A stretch of DNA of 64,000 nt, taken from assembly GCA_034509925.1 (NCBI GenBank), contig CM067531.1, forward strand, positions 10,634,319 through 10,698,318, given 5' to 3'. The notes beneath the pieces were generated by a model that ran no database searches, had not been told where the DNA came from, and worked only from the letters and a program-made list of their open reading frames with translations. The translations under genes and the position numbers were made by a program. The DNA comes from Hirudinaria manillensis (lineage: Eukaryota > Annelida > Clitellata > Hirudinida > Hirudinidae). Shown here in pieces: positions 1 to 11,612 of the stretch. How positions within the stretch are numbered: the stretch's first letter is position 1; every line of letters begins with the position of its first letter.

Positions 1-11
1 ACTTAAATCAC

Positions 12-46
<35 letters not shown>

Positions 47-151
47 CCATCATCATCATCCATGTCCTCTTTTTCTTTGTAATCATTCTGTCGTCGAAAT
101 ACTCCTGATTTTGAGGGAAATTTTCTGACTGCTCTGAACCTTGGCAGAAGT
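1..151 (-). CDS. Acidic nuclear-type protein, copy 1, partial exon cut by window edge
   Basis: This is the 5' part of the acidic exon that is complete at 8436-8896. It is read on the minus strand from an acceptor AG at 152-153 and runs off the left edge. It encodes a basic start (residues like LLPRFRAVRKFPSK) and then an Asp run made by a CAT/ATG microsatellite. The run has 11 uninterrupted CAT units here (12-44) and 10 in copy 2. The reading phase joins the small exon at 536-584. I do not recognise the family. The rest of copy 1 lies outside the window, so whether it is intact cannot be judged. Confidence 0.5.
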
Positions 152-187
152 CTTGAAAATGTGATGCAAGCAAACATCAGGTGATAT

Positions 188-189
188 AA

Positions 190-224
<35 letters not shown>

Positions 225-285
225 ATTTATGGTATATATCTTTTTATTTATATATTTAATGATATATATATATATATATGCAAAA
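188..285. repeat. AAAT/AATA and TA microsatellites
   Basis: A run of aaat units (about 190-225) is followed by AT-rich sequence and a TA run at about 263-279. Both sit in an intron of acidic gene copy 1. The same runs recur at about 8935-9027 with slightly different lengths, which explains part of the small offset drift between the two 8.75-kb units. Confidence 0.9.
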
Positions 286-535
286 AAATAACGTTAATAT
301 TGACAGAGAATGAAGACAGAGTCAAAATCAAGTACACTTTCAAATCTAAAATATTTATATGAATAAAAGGTCCAGCTAATGTAAAAGAAAATTGGGTTAG
401 CAAAGACAATGACCACTTTGTAACTTATGCCTATTTAATGCCTTATGCCTTTGTAACTTATGCCTATTTAATATAATCCTGCCAGATAAGGTCTACTTGT
501 TGTTGTATGTTGCAATTATAGAAAACAAACTCAAC

Positions 536-977
536 CTCAAATCTTCTTTCTTGTCACTTTCATCCAGTGCCAAACAATCGTCTGCTGCAAAAAAAAATAA
601 CAATTTGCATCTTATTGCATGCATATCAATACATAATAGCCTTTGATTGTAATCTGAACAACTTTCACATGCGATCTCGATAAGTGCCAAATATCTAACT
701 AACATTCGTCCATTCAAGATATATAATTCCGGATATGTAGCATAAAATAAGCACAGCTGTTGACCAAAGCTTAATCTGTATGTGCATAACTATAATCAGT
801 TAATCCTTTTTGACCATAATGAACTCGTTTCGTTACAACGGTAGCGCCAATCGTTTAAGACAATGTTATTGTTATCAGCATAGAAATAACATCCAATCCT
901 TTCTAACAGTACTTTCACTTGCTCTAAATTTATTCTGATAAGAGAAATCAGATCAAAGCAGTCATACAATCTTTTCA
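536..977 (-). CDS. Acidic gene copy 1, upstream candidate exons
   Basis: Three minus-strand segments look like exons of the acidic gene. 536-584 (49 nt; residues DDCLALDESDKKEDLR) follows a strong acceptor (T9GCAG) and ends in phase 2, which fits the acidic exon starting at 151. A segment from about 775 to 633 contains GRMLVRYLALIEIACESC and ends in phase 1 at a GTATTG donor, which fits 584. About 977-815 carries LKRLYDCFDLISLIRINLEQ. The last two are helical and uncharacterised, and the junction near 760-815 is ambiguous because several AG acceptors are possible. The chain of matching phases is the main evidence. I know of no family match. An almost identical copy lies at 9285-9726. Confidence 0.4.
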
Positions 978-984
978 AATGGCC

Positions 985-2293
985 ATTTCATTTTTGTTTC
1001 TTATTTTTGCGATGTAAGTAAACTGAAGCGTGTGAATAAGAGAACTAATGATTAATTGAGTTCCATTTGATAACATTTTATTTTATCCTTTATTTTTTAA
1101 TAGAGGGAGATATCACATTTTAGGTCATTTTCATAACTCAGCTTTTGCCATATAAATATATTTTATAAGTTAAAAGTCCTAAACCTAAAATTTCCAAAAT
1201 CTCGAATAAGTATTAAAAATAAAACTCCGAACCTGATTTTTTTTGAAATATGCATTCTATATATCAGAAGCAGAAAAATCAGGAACTCAGTTATTGAATA
1301 AGACTTACATGGGAGAATACTAACAATGGGAGAATGGCAAACAAAACCATCAAATAAGTAACTTCGTTCCATAGTTCATATTTATCTGAGCAAGGGTCTT
1401 CTTAGATGAAAAGCATTAAAAATAAAAGGCGAAACAAGTTTTATTGGCAAAGCCAATTCATGCTGCATACTAAAACTGCAAGTAGTGTCGAGATTCAAAA
1501 ACAAATTCCAAAGTAGTAATCTCACTGGCATTAAGTTGGCTGAAAAAAAAAACTGACTTGACAAACCACTGCTTATCAGGGAAGGCAATAGTTGCTCCAT
1601 TACCTTGGATGTTTTTTGCAAAATATTTTGAAATTTGGAAGTCATCTTGTGGTGCTCCAGGGCATCTCACTTTTGGCAGAAGGAGGTGAAGAGTCACAAT
1701 GCAATTATAAATCCTGGCAGTTTACACATCGTTGGTTGGACCATTTTGATGGCTACAAAGATGTGACCAGAGTCCATAAAAAGAAAGGTCACAGATTTTT
1801 GTGGACAAGGGAGAGGTTTTTAGAAAAAAAAAGAGGACATATGCACAACTTTTAGCGACATGGGTGAAGGGGTGTCATTTTTTTGTATATTACAGGCATT
1901 TTTAAACAAATGTTTTTATTTATTTATTCGTAAATGATTCAACGCAATACGTTACATTCAAGTTATCATGTAAGTCAATGAGTTACATGGACAAGCCACG
2001 AGTCACAATTTCAAAACAATGACGATTAAAACTGTCCATTGCATCTCAAATGCTTTTGCCCAGAAAAGCACTAACGAAACTTAACAAACGATCTCTACTG
2101 ATTATGCTTTCAAATGAAGTTTCAATTATCTTTTGTGGAAAATGTGGCAAATTTAGACGCAAACATAAAACAATAATAGTACCTCGAAATCAATTCTCCA
2201 GAAAAACTCCACAAACATGATGAAAGCAACAATATCTACTGAGCCCTCATGGTTATGTGGATTATTTGAAATACAAGAAGTTGCATTCAACTG
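985..2293. other. Stretch without a confident gene: possible upstream exons and FAM162 3' flank
   Basis: Several open stretches on the minus strand (1163-1372, 1382-1645, 1470-1697) might include further 5' exons of the acidic gene. One has an AAG/GTAATG donor near 1601 and one a T10CAG acceptor near 1540. I cannot order them with confidence. From about 1910 to 2293 the sequence is the 3' flank of FAM162. It can be aligned at lower similarity with the flanks of the other FAM162 copies and carries AATAAA-type signals on the minus strand near 1919-1929. Confidence 0.4.
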
Positions 2294-2863
2294 TCATTTT
2301 TTATTTTTATCCTTCATTTCTTGTATCATCTCCAGTCCTCTCTTGTGAGCACTATCGCCTTCTCTTCTCAACCTCCTTCCACGGTAGATCATCGCTGCTG
2401 AAGCTCCAACCACAAAAACCATCATGAGGATATTGACCCTGATTCTGAACAAGTCTATGGATTTCTTCAGCTGCCCTCGGCTAAAAACAAAAAATTTTAA
2501 CTATTTTTTTCACCCAAACCATCATAGCTGCACATTCCCTTGTTTTAGACCAACAGTTGCAGATATATCTGCTTGAACATTCCCAAAGTTTCTCAGATAA
2601 AAGTAAATCTCACGTCACTGTGGCTGGAACAGAAGCTGCATCAGGATAGAATTTCGTCCAAACCAAAATCTTCTTTTGAAAGTTTGTGGGAGGCACATGA
2701 TCTATTAACATAAAAATAAGTAATAAAAGAACCCAAAGTTTTAAAACCAAGACCATAATTTCCCACCCGAGTATCCTGACATTCTTTGCACAGCCATAAG
2801 TGAAATGTTGTTCCTCTTCAAGCCGATTGTTCTTGACATAATAGTTTTGAGGAGAAATGCCAT
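2294..2863 (-). CDS. FAM162: FAM162/UPF0389 mitochondrial membrane protein, copy 1
   Basis: Three coding exons: 2767-2863, 2614-2701 and 2294-2480, joined through GT-AG introns in phases 1 and 2, giving 123 aa. Exon 1 encodes a basic, hydroxylated N-terminus (MAFLLKTIMSRTIGLKR) typical of a mitochondrial presequence. Exon 2 holds the family hallmark PPTNFQKKILVWTKFYPD and then VPATVT. Exon 3 gives RIRVN, one membrane segment (ILMMVFVVGASAAMIY) and a charged tail ending in KDKNKK. Human FAM162A/B and Drosophila CG9231 share the F-x-KKIL-x-W start, the R-x-R before the membrane segment and the charged tail. Human FAM162A (HGTD-P) is linked to hypoxia-induced mitochondrial apoptosis; function in this organism is inference. 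The copy is intact and nearly identical to copy 2. Confidence 0.85.
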
Positions 2864-4417
2864 CTTGGGTTGCAGCAAGAATGCTATAACAACATTTATA
2901 AAAACACATCTTAAAAAGATGAAATGCCATTTAATTGTAGCTGGCTTAAATGCATGATGCATGCAATTGTCTTAACATATCATTTAAAACCTGCTGAAAT
3001 GTTAATTAAAATTCCGTGAGTGAGTTCGTACATCCACAACCATAATTACTATTTGTTCTAAAATCAGCGTTCATTAAAATGCATTGGAAAACCGTGCACC
3101 CTTGCGAAATTACCGCACTTTTTCGATATTGATAATGATATTGATACCCGCAATAAAATACAAAGCAAAACTCAATTAGATCAAACGACTCGGCTCGGGT
3201 AACCTCTTATAAACCCGGTCTTTAGATCACGACTAGAAGAGAGTGACCAAGGTTATTAATAAATGCACATGAACCAAGTATGTAAACAATGCTTTTATTT
3301 GAGTTGTGATTACATATAATAAATTATTTAATTTCTATCATCGTTAATAAATATTTACCACAGTGAAACAAAATTTGTGTCACGAAATATCGCGGAGAGA
3401 TGTAGATTCTAGGACACTTTGGCGGGATGTGAGAAAATTTGGAGAAGAGAAAAATTTAACAATGGGACGGAATCGAGCAAAATATATGAAAATATTTCAC
3501 TTGGAAGAATAAGCTCCTCCCACCTCGTTGAATGTGATACAAAACAAAAGGAAATATTTATTTTTTATTATGTTATTCAGACTCTGAACTGGCAGAGGGG
3601 GATATTAGGCAATTTGATTTTATCAGATACCAACTCAAAAGCTGAGATAAAACTCATTTGTAAGTTCTCTATCAATGGAGACGGCTGTCAAGACAGATAG
3701 CCCTACTCATTGGCATGTCAGTGGCTATAAAACCATGACCTATGATTTTCATTATTCTGATTTGATTGTCTGACGTCATCAACTATTGGACAATCAGCTC
3801 TCAGACCAGATGTTAAAGCAAAGGATAAGAATTGATACCTTTTTCATAACAATAACCTATCTACCTTGTAAAGCCGCACAAAATTCCCCAAATCATCTTA
3901 TAATAATGTTGACAAATTAGCCAGATCCAGATTTAAAAAATCCTTAAATGAATACAATTTAATAATTATGATTGACACCTAAGTCATTATTCACAATAAC
4001 ATTAAATAAGATAATTTAAGATTAAATACGGTGTTTCGAACGACACGTGTCTGCTTGTTTATGTCCTGTGGTTTGTATAATTTAAGTTTTTCATTTTGTT
4101 TGCTATCATCATAATTTTTGTTGAATTAGGCAGTGTTAGTTTATTTTAACTGTGAATTCATCAAGCCATTGATTCTTCAGATCAACAAAACATGACATTG
4201 TTAACTATTCTGGTTTGGCCATACCATAACTAGGAAAACTTGCATCTGAGATTCGTACCTTTTGAATGTCACTTATCCAGATATGTCTTACGTGACTAAT
4301 CCTTATGAACGGACAATATAATAATCAAGTTCCCTTAAATTATTATTTATTAATAATTCGTATGCAAAGTCACATCTTGCGAAAATAATAAATTAAATTA
4401 ATAAAGCCAAATATCAT
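2864..4417. other. 5' flank of FAM162 copy 1 and 3' flank of G1
   Basis: No gene is supported. The stretch from about 3000 to 4125 aligns with sequence upstream of the outermost FAM162 copy (50.6-51.1 and 52.07-52.54 kb), so it is the FAM162 promoter flank carried along during duplication. Beyond about 4126 it becomes the downstream flank of G1. An open stretch at 3419-3700 has no coding signature and is not preserved as a frame in the 50-52 kb counterpart. Confidence 0.6.
3771..3778. promoter_or_regulatory. CRE-like palindrome upstream of FAM162 copy 1
   Basis: A perfect TGACGTCA palindrome, the consensus CREB/ATF site, lies about 0.9 kb upstream of the FAM162 start. It is retained at 12525-12532 and 19712-19719, but the counterpart near 52165 is changed to TGACATCGTCA. 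An 8-bp match can occur by chance; its retention in three young copies is expected from recent duplication alone. Confidence 0.25.
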
Positions 4418-4499
4418 TTTATTGAATCGGTTGGAAACACCTTCTTCTAAAGTTTGGCAAGAAAATTAAGACCGGAAAAATTTAATTCTATACAATTTA

Positions 4500-7495
4500 T
4501 TAATCTTCATAATTTGTCCAGTCTATTTCTGGCGTATTGTTAATAAGGAAATAAAGATCCTCTTGCATTAACTAAAACGTAATAAAATGAATTATGGTAC
4601 TATAAGTCAAAGTTCTTCATATAAAAATTTGATTATTTCATAAAACTTTGAGAATTTAATAAATTAAATAACAACAGGAATTACCTCGTCAACATGTTCT
4701 CCTTTCAACAGTTTTATTAAATCGTGCAGAATGTATTCGTGTCGTTTCGGCAAAATCAAAAACGGGCTGCAAACATGACGAATGGTTATTTCAATCGATA
4801 GGACTTTAATGTAAAACAAATTATTTAACCATTTTCTCAGAACAACATCTATTATCCACGGTATGTGCCCTCTCTTTGAATGATCTAACAGTACATCACT
4901 GAGATAATGTCGTAGACCTCGATGATGTCTGAATATTTTAGAATCGTAACCAACAACGCTACCTTCCGTCTACAAAATTATATTAAAAATAAATTCTCAA
5001 TTTTTACAAATTGCATAATCAAATATTACCTTAACAAGTTCTTGACACATCATACAAGCGGTATGCACTATATTTATCACCTGGAGAATCTTCACGAAAT
5101 CGTCATAAAAAATAAATTTTTCTAGCGTGTAATCCGGTTCCTCTTTAAATTTTAATTTTGAATTGATGCCTTCTTCATCTTTTAATTTGGATTCTTCAAC
5201 AACGACATCGAAGGCTAAATTATTGCTTCCTGTCAAATAAGGTTTGACCTCACAGCCATATCTTTCTTCCATATCTCTCAAAATATCATCTGAATACGTC
5301 TTGTTCTAAAATTTAAGTTATTAATAAATAAAATAATTATCAAACATTCAAAAGATGCAATCGAATGACAAACCACTAGAAATATATCATAGTTCAATCT
5401 TTTAGGATATGGCCAGCATTTCCTAATTGCAAACTTAGATCTAAATTTATATAGACCATCTGGGTAACGAACGAGACAATGGCCATCCTCAGACATTTCT
5501 AATTTTGAAGGATCCTGAGAAAATATTTTAATAAATAAATCGGATAATTAATAATGTTCTAGCGTTTATGAATTTAATTTTTGTATTTACAAAAACGACT
5601 ATTAAGAGTCGTTAGATCAAAATTAGATTTGAAAATTACTGTAAAACTTTTATACATATGTGATATTTTTAAAAATTTACATCAATTGAAATCCCAATGA
5701 GGAAATCTTTCAATCTTTGAACTTTTTCTTCTTCATTCTTTGCAGACATAAAGTATGAATGGATAAGGTCGATAGCAAAAGGAACATAGGAAATTGAATG
5801 GTTCCATTCTCTCACGAATGTTACGTCGAATTTCTGACGGTGAATTAAATGAATTATTTATTAAAGTGAAAAATTGGTCTAAATTAAATGTAGTTTTATT
5901 TAATTTAATCTTAATTTAAGAACAACTAATTTTAATCCTTAAATTATTTTTTGAATATGTATTATTTCGTGAAATATTAAACTTCTTTAATTAACATGGG
6001 CAATTATTTTTGTAAAAATCGAAACCTTCTCTTGAATCAAGACATAATTATCATCCTGTTCAATAGTGAATCTATCCATGTATTTTTGAAAATGTGCTTT
6101 CCTCGATTTGAGCGTTTTGTAGTCTACTGCCTTTACTATAATCGTGGCTGTTAATTTGTTCATTAATTGTGTTAAATTGTAATTCCATATTATTAATAAA
6201 CCAGTATTTGTTATCTTATTATGTTTGAAAATTACATTGTTTTCTCAACCAGGACGAGATTCGTTTTTTCGGTGTGAGTCTGGGTTCCGGAATGTTTTGT
6301 AGTTTTAAAATCCACAAGATGAAACATGAACCTATTAAAGAAATATCACATCAGATTAAAAGTTCGATGTAGTTGATAAAATTCACTTTAAATAAACAAC
6401 TAAACTTACGTTCGATTGCGAAAAATTCAGTTGGAAAAATCCCATCTATTATTTTGTTTTTGTTCCTGCTGACAGCAATCTTGAACATCTTCAACGCGAG
6501 ACATAGTTTGTTTATGTTTTTCAGCTCTATTAATTGGATGATACAGCTGTCAAAAAAGATTTGAATGCAACCAACATAAATAATAAATTTAAAGCAAATG
6601 TCTTACTCTAATACTTCAGGAACAAAATACTGGTGATCATAAAGTTCATCTGGTGAATGTTCCAATAACTGAAAGAATGTCGTTTCTAAAATACTGTTTG
6701 ATGGAGCATGCGTTTGGATGATCTGAAAGAGTAAATAACCAAAAATATAATTGCAGGAACAAGATTTCTTCAAAACTGGTGAAATTTTCAACGCGAGAGT
6801 ATCTAAAAGACACATATATGAGTATAAACGTACGAAGTATTTATACGTTATGATGTATGCAATTATGCTTTCAGCGCTTAAAACAATGTTTTCGTCTTTT
6901 GTGTCTACTGCTGAAATTAATAATTTCAATCAATTTAATAATACATATCAACATATTCAGCACAAAGTTTTAAATCAATTCAACTAACCAAGTGTTTTTG
7001 CATGGTCTAAGTTTTCATCTTGATATAAAATATCGTCAATTTCAAAGAGAGTTGAATCTGATACTTTAGGCAAGGAATTGCTGCAACATTTGGTTTTAAT
7101 TTGAGAATTTATGCCTAATTAGACATTTTAATTACAAAAATAAATTAGATTATCTCACCCCATAATCGACGCTATTTGCATAAACCGCTCCAAGATTTCT
7201 TCTGAGAGCTGTCGACAATTTTCAATGTTATTAAGTAACCAAGCATAATATTTTTTATAAAGTTGTTTAACCTTTTGTTCGAAGATTTCAAGGTGGAGAT
7301 TTTCCAAAATTTCATAAATCTCCGAATCTGTTGCAAAGAACCAATTTTGATTAGTTTTTTTTCTTAACAAATACATTGAAGGCTCTGACTAAATGGACTG
7401 AATCACACCCTAATTGCTATTTAAGTCAATTTATTGATCCTACATCGAGCACAAAACTAACTTGTTGGCATCTTGAAAGCAGCGTTTGTAGACAT
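4500..7495 (-). CDS. G1: unrecognised 14-exon protein, array copy 1
   Basis: Exon layout follows G7. The start is MSTNAAFKMPT in exon 1 (7462-7495); the stop is at 4500-4502 after DWTNYED; an AATAAA signal lies at 4418-4423. Exons 2b to 13 keep phase. Exon 2a has an A8 run (T8 on plus, 7355-7362), one base longer than in G7. With the acceptor used in G7 (exon starting at 7388) this shifts the frame. An AG four bases further in restores it, giving KPSMYLLRKK before TNQNWFF, so the copy may still be functional at about 587 aa. Exon 10 is of the CWPYPKRLNY type shared with G3, and exon 12 has two extra codons (HHRG). Exon 10 ends CTAGTG/GTTTGT rather than CTAAAG/GT. Soluble and helical by eye; function unknown. 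Confidence 0.65.
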
Positions 7496-7705
7496 ATCGA
7501 AATACTATTTAGTAAGCAATGACACAATATCTCAATGTAAAATCGCTATTTGAAATCCATATAAGTAGCTGGTCTCGAATCCTGTGTCGAAGATGCTGAA
7601 TTAGACCCAAAATCGCCTTTTACAAATTTATTTTTAATATTTTATAACATCTTGTATTGATATTTATATGCACCGCAGACAAATTGATATATTTTTAGTG
7701 ATAAA

Positions 7706-8759
7706 TCAAAGAAATCGTTGTAAATTCGAAGCTTCTTCAGAACTGTCGTCGATGCCGGAAAGAGATTCCGGGTCCTTGTCCGAACGGCGTTCGCACAATT
7801 TCAGTTCCTGAGAAAGTTTTCTCTTCACGTTCAACAGCTGCTCCTTGTCGGTGGCAGCAGTCAGGGCTTTGGTGCTGGGCCTCAGACGGCTTTTAAGGGA
7901 CGGAGTGTCGAGGTCGTCACAAGGTTTCGTGGATCTTTTGTGCGGAGACGAGCTCGCTTTTGGGGACTTTTTATTCGACTAAAAGCTTCCTTTTTGCTGT
8001 AAATTCTGATCTGTTGCCGCTCTTGTGCCGAACTGCAGAGTGTTCTTCCGAGACTTGTTTTGATTTTTTCATGAATTCTGCGTAAGGTCTGGAAGGCACG
8101 TCGCACTTGTTTACATTTTCTTCCTTAAAAGATAAGATGTTTGAGACGACGTGAAACATTGCACCTGTCAGTAAGTTAATCATAAAAAAAAACCTTGAAA
8201 AAGTCTGTCGCGACCTTTCTTTGTTCGCCGGCATTCTCGGGTTCTTTGTGGTCTTAAACATTTCATACATCATTATCAAAATCAAACATCAAACGATGGA
8301 ACAACTTAACGTTTCGAATGCCATCATAATCTCTGCCGAATAATTTTCCATGCATTATTATATAATAATATACAAAATAATATTAATAATACAAAAAAAC
8401 ATCAAATGTCATCAATAAGAAGAAACTACTATTACTTCTGTAGCATAGGAAATTTATAAAGTCCTCCGTGTAGAAGATATTTCTCAGTGTTTTGGCATCT
8501 TGGGCTAACTTCAACTTTTTGGCACAAGTTGTTTCGTGGGATTCCAGGGAGAAATCTTTGCTGTAGTCATCATCATCATCGCTGCTGTGGTCTTCGCATT
8601 CCCCATCCTCCTCTTTCTCATCGTCGTCGTCATCCTCCTCACCACCACCACCATCATCATCTTCATCATCATTACCATTACTATTATTATCGTTATCATC
8701 ATTAGCCTCATTTTCATCATCTCCACCACTGTTTAAACTTCTTTCTCCACTTAAATCAC

Positions 8760-8791
<32 letters not shown>

Positions 8792-8896
8792 CCATCATCA
8801 TCATCCATGTCCTCTTTTTCTTTGTAATCATTCTGTCGTCGAAATACTCCTGATTTTGAGGGAAATTTTCTGACTGCTCTGAACCTTGGCAGAAGT
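7706..8896 (-). CDS. Acidic nuclear-type protein, copy 2, 3' exons
   Basis: Three exons: 8436-8896 (461 nt), 8055-8164 and 7706-7978 (stop at 7706-7708). The first has a basic start, long Asp/Glu tracts and a structured end (ETTCAKKLKLAQDAKTLRN, FYTEDFINFLCYR). Its GTAATA donor and the CTGACAG acceptor at 8165-8166 match in phase 1. The last exon reads SNKKSPKASSSPHKRS, then LKSRLRPSTKALTAATDKE and a charged helix (KRKLSQELKLCERR). The intron between 7978 and 8055 is the least certain; a GTTCGG donor about 20 bases downstream in transcription would also keep phase. Acidic tracts and basic KS-rich segments suggest a nuclear chaperone-like or chromatin protein, but the family is not recognised. 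The last codons (QRFL, stop) coincide with the end of the S exon of other units, so the 3' end may be a duplication junction. Confidence 0.5.
8575..8815. repeat. ATC/CAT trinucleotide tract encoding acidic run
   Basis: An imperfect CAT/ATC microsatellite that is translated on the minus strand as Asp/Glu/Asn/Gly-rich tracts of the acidic protein. Other frames give His- or Ile-rich strings that are shadows. Copy-number difference from 12-59 is one triplet, so frame is kept. Confidence 0.9.
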
Positions 8897-8934
8897 CTTG
8901 AAAATGTGATGCAAGCAAACATCAGGTGATATAA

Positions 8935-8973
<39 letters not shown>

Positions 8974-9284
8974 ATTTATGGTATATATCTTTTTATTTAT
9001 ATATTTAATGATATATATATATATATATGCAAAAAAATAACGTTAATATTGACAGAGAATGAAGACAGAGTCAAAATCAAGTACACTTTCAAATCTAAAA
9101 TATTTATATGAATAAAAGGTCCAGCTAATGTAAAAGAAAATTGGGTTAGCAAAGACAATGACCACTTTGTAACTTATGCCTATTTAATGCCTTATGCCTT
9201 TGTAACTTATGCCTATTTAATATAATCCTGCCAGATAAGGTCTACTTGTTGTTGTATGTTGCAATTATAGAAAACAAACTCAAC

Positions 9285-9726
9285 CTCAAATCTTCTTTCT
9301 TGTCACTTTCATCCAGTGCCAAACAATCGTCTGCTGCAAAAAAAAATAACAATTTGCATCTTATTGCATGCATATCAATACATAATAGCCTTTGATTGTA
9401 ATCTGAACAACTTTCACATGCGATCTCGATAAGTGCCAAATATCTAACTAACATTCGTCCATTCAAGATATATAATTCCGGATATGTAGCATAAAATAAG
9501 CACAGCTGTTGACCAAAGCTTAATCTGTATGTGCATAACTATAATCAGTTAATCCTTTTTGACCATAATGAACTCGTTTCGTTACAACGGTAGCGCCAAT
9601 CGTTTAAGACAATGTTATTGTTATCAGCATAGAAATAACATCCAATCCTTTCTAACAGTACTTTCACTTGCTCTAAATTTATTCTGATAAGAGAAATCAG
9701 ATCAAAGCAGTCATACAATCTTTTCA
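9285..9726 (-). CDS. Acidic gene copy 2, upstream candidate exons
   Basis: These are the counterparts of 536-977, shifted by 8749 bp and essentially identical: 9285-9333 (DDCLALDESDKKEDLR), about 9382-9524 (GRMLVRYLALIEIACESC) and about 9564-9726. They continue in phase into the exon starting at 8896, so copy 2 runs across the junction between tandem units 1 and 2. The same alternative acceptors make the 9509-9564 junction uncertain. The 5' end of the gene was not found; it may lie among the open stretches at 9912-10446. Confidence 0.4.
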
Positions 9727-9733
9727 AATGGCC

Positions 9734-11042
9734 ATTTCATTTTTGTTTCTTATTTTTGCGATGTAAGTAAACTGAAGCGTGTGAATAAGAGAACTAATGA
9801 TTAATTGAGTTCCATTTGATAACATTTTATTTTATCCTTTATTTTTTAATAGAGGGAGATATCACATTTTAGGTCATTTTCATAACTCAGCTTTTGCCAT
9901 ATAAATATATTTTATAAGTTAAAAGTCCTAAACCTAAAATTTCCAAAATCTCGAATAAGTATTAAAAATAAAACTCCGAACCTGATTTTTTTTGAAATAT
10001 GCATTCTATATATCAGAAGCAGAAAAATCAGGAACTCAGTTATTGAATAAGACTTACATGGGAGAATACTAACAATGGGAGAATGGCAAACAAAACCATC
10101 AAATAAGTAACTTCGTTCCATAGTTCATATTTATCTGAGCAAGGGTCTTCTTAGATGAAAAGCATTAAAAATAAAAGGCGAAACAAGTTTTATTGGCAAA
10201 GCCAATTCATGCTGCATACTAAAACTGCAAGTAGTGTCGAGATTCAAAAACAAATTCCAAAGTAGTAATCTCACTGGCATTAAGTTGGCTGAAAAAAAAA
10301 ACTGACTTGACAAACCACTGCTTATCAGGGAAGGCAATAGTTGCTCCATTACCTTGGATGTTTTTTGCAAAATATTTTGAAATTTGGAAGTCATCTTGTG
10401 GTGCTCCAGGGCATCTCACTTTTGGCAGAAGGAGGTGAAGAGTCACAATGCAATTATAAATCCTGGCAGTTTACACATCGTTGGTTGGACCATTTTGATG
10501 GCTACAAAGATGTGACCAGAGTCCATAAAAAGAAAGGTCACAGATTTTTGTGGACAAGGGAGAGGTTTTTAGAAAAAAAAAGAGGACATATGCACAACTT
10601 TTAGCGACATGGGTGAAGGGGTGTCATTTTTTTGTATATTACAGGCATTTTTAAACAAATGTTTTTATTTATTTATTCGTAAATGATTCAACGCAATACG
10701 TTACATTCAAGTTATCATGTAAGTCAATGAGTTACATGGACAAGCCACGAGTCACAATTTCAAAACAATGACGATTAAAACTGTCCATTGCATCTCAAAT
10801 GCTTTTGCCCAGAAAAGCACTAACGAAACTTAACAAACGATCTCTACTGATTATGCTTTCAAATGAAGTTTCAATTATCTTTTGTGGAAAATGTGGCAAA
10901 TTTAGACGCAAACATAAAACAATAATAGTACCTCGAAATCAATTCTCCAGAAAAACTCCACAAACATGATGAAAGCAACAATATCTACTGAGCCCTCATG
11001 GTTATGTGGATTATTTGAAATACAAGAAGTTGCATTCAACTG
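9734..11042. other. Duplicate of the 985-2293 stretch
   Basis: Nearly base-for-base copy of 985-2293. It contains the same undecided open stretches (9912-10121, 10131-10394, 10219-10446) and the FAM162 3' flank. I see no additional feature. Confidence 0.6.
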
Positions 11043-11612
11043 TCATTTTTTATTTTTATCCTTCATTTCTTGTATCATCTCCAGTCCTCTCTTGTGAGCA
11101 CTATCGCCTTCTCTTCTCAACCTCCTTCCACGGTAGATCATCGCTGCTGAAGCTCCAACCACAAAAACCATCATGAGGATATTGACCCTGATTCTGAACA
11201 AGTCTATGGATTTCTTCAGCTGCCCTCGGCTAAAAACAAAAAATTTTAACTATTTTTTTCACCCAAACCATCATAGCTGCACATTCCCTTGTTTTAGACC
11301 AACAGTTGCAGATATATCTGCTTGAACATTCCCAAAGTTTCTCAGATAAAAGTAAATCTCACGTCACTGTGGCTGGAACAGAAGCTGCATCAGGATAGAA
11401 TTTCGTCCAAACCAAAATCTTCTTTTGAAAGTTTGTGGGAGGCACATGATCTATTAACATAAAAATAAGTAATAAAAGAACCCAAAGTTTTAAAACCAAG
11501 ACCATAATTTCCCACCCGAGTATCCTGACATTCTTTGCACAGCCATAAGTGAAATGTTGTTCCTCTTCAAGCCGATTGTTCTTGACATAATAGTTTTGAG
11601 GAGAAATGCCAT
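11043..11612 (-). CDS. FAM162: FAM162/UPF0389 mitochondrial membrane protein, copy 2
   Basis: Coding exons 11516-11612, 11363-11450 and 11043-11229, with the splice sites of copy 1 and the same deduced 123-aa protein: presequence-like exon 1, VPPTNFQKKILVWTKFY in exon 2, membrane segment plus basic tail in exon 3. It belongs to the recently duplicated 8.75-kb unit, so near identity to copy 1 reflects age or conversion rather than proven constraint. Its neighbours are acidic gene copy 2 downstream and G2 upstream on the same strand. Confidence 0.85.

Noticed and set aside
3419-3700. 93-aa plus-strand frame upstream of FAM162 copy 1, repeated at 12173
   Set aside because: Found in copied promoter flank only; the counterpart near 51.0 kb is not open, and composition is not coding-like.
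4922-5125. Plus-strand 67-aa frame inside G1
   Set aside because: Antisense to G exons 11 and 12 and absent as a frame from other G copies.
8487-8736. His-rich and Ile-rich plus-strand frames
   Set aside because: Antisense shadows of the acidic exon at 8436-8896, whose frame has matching splice phases.
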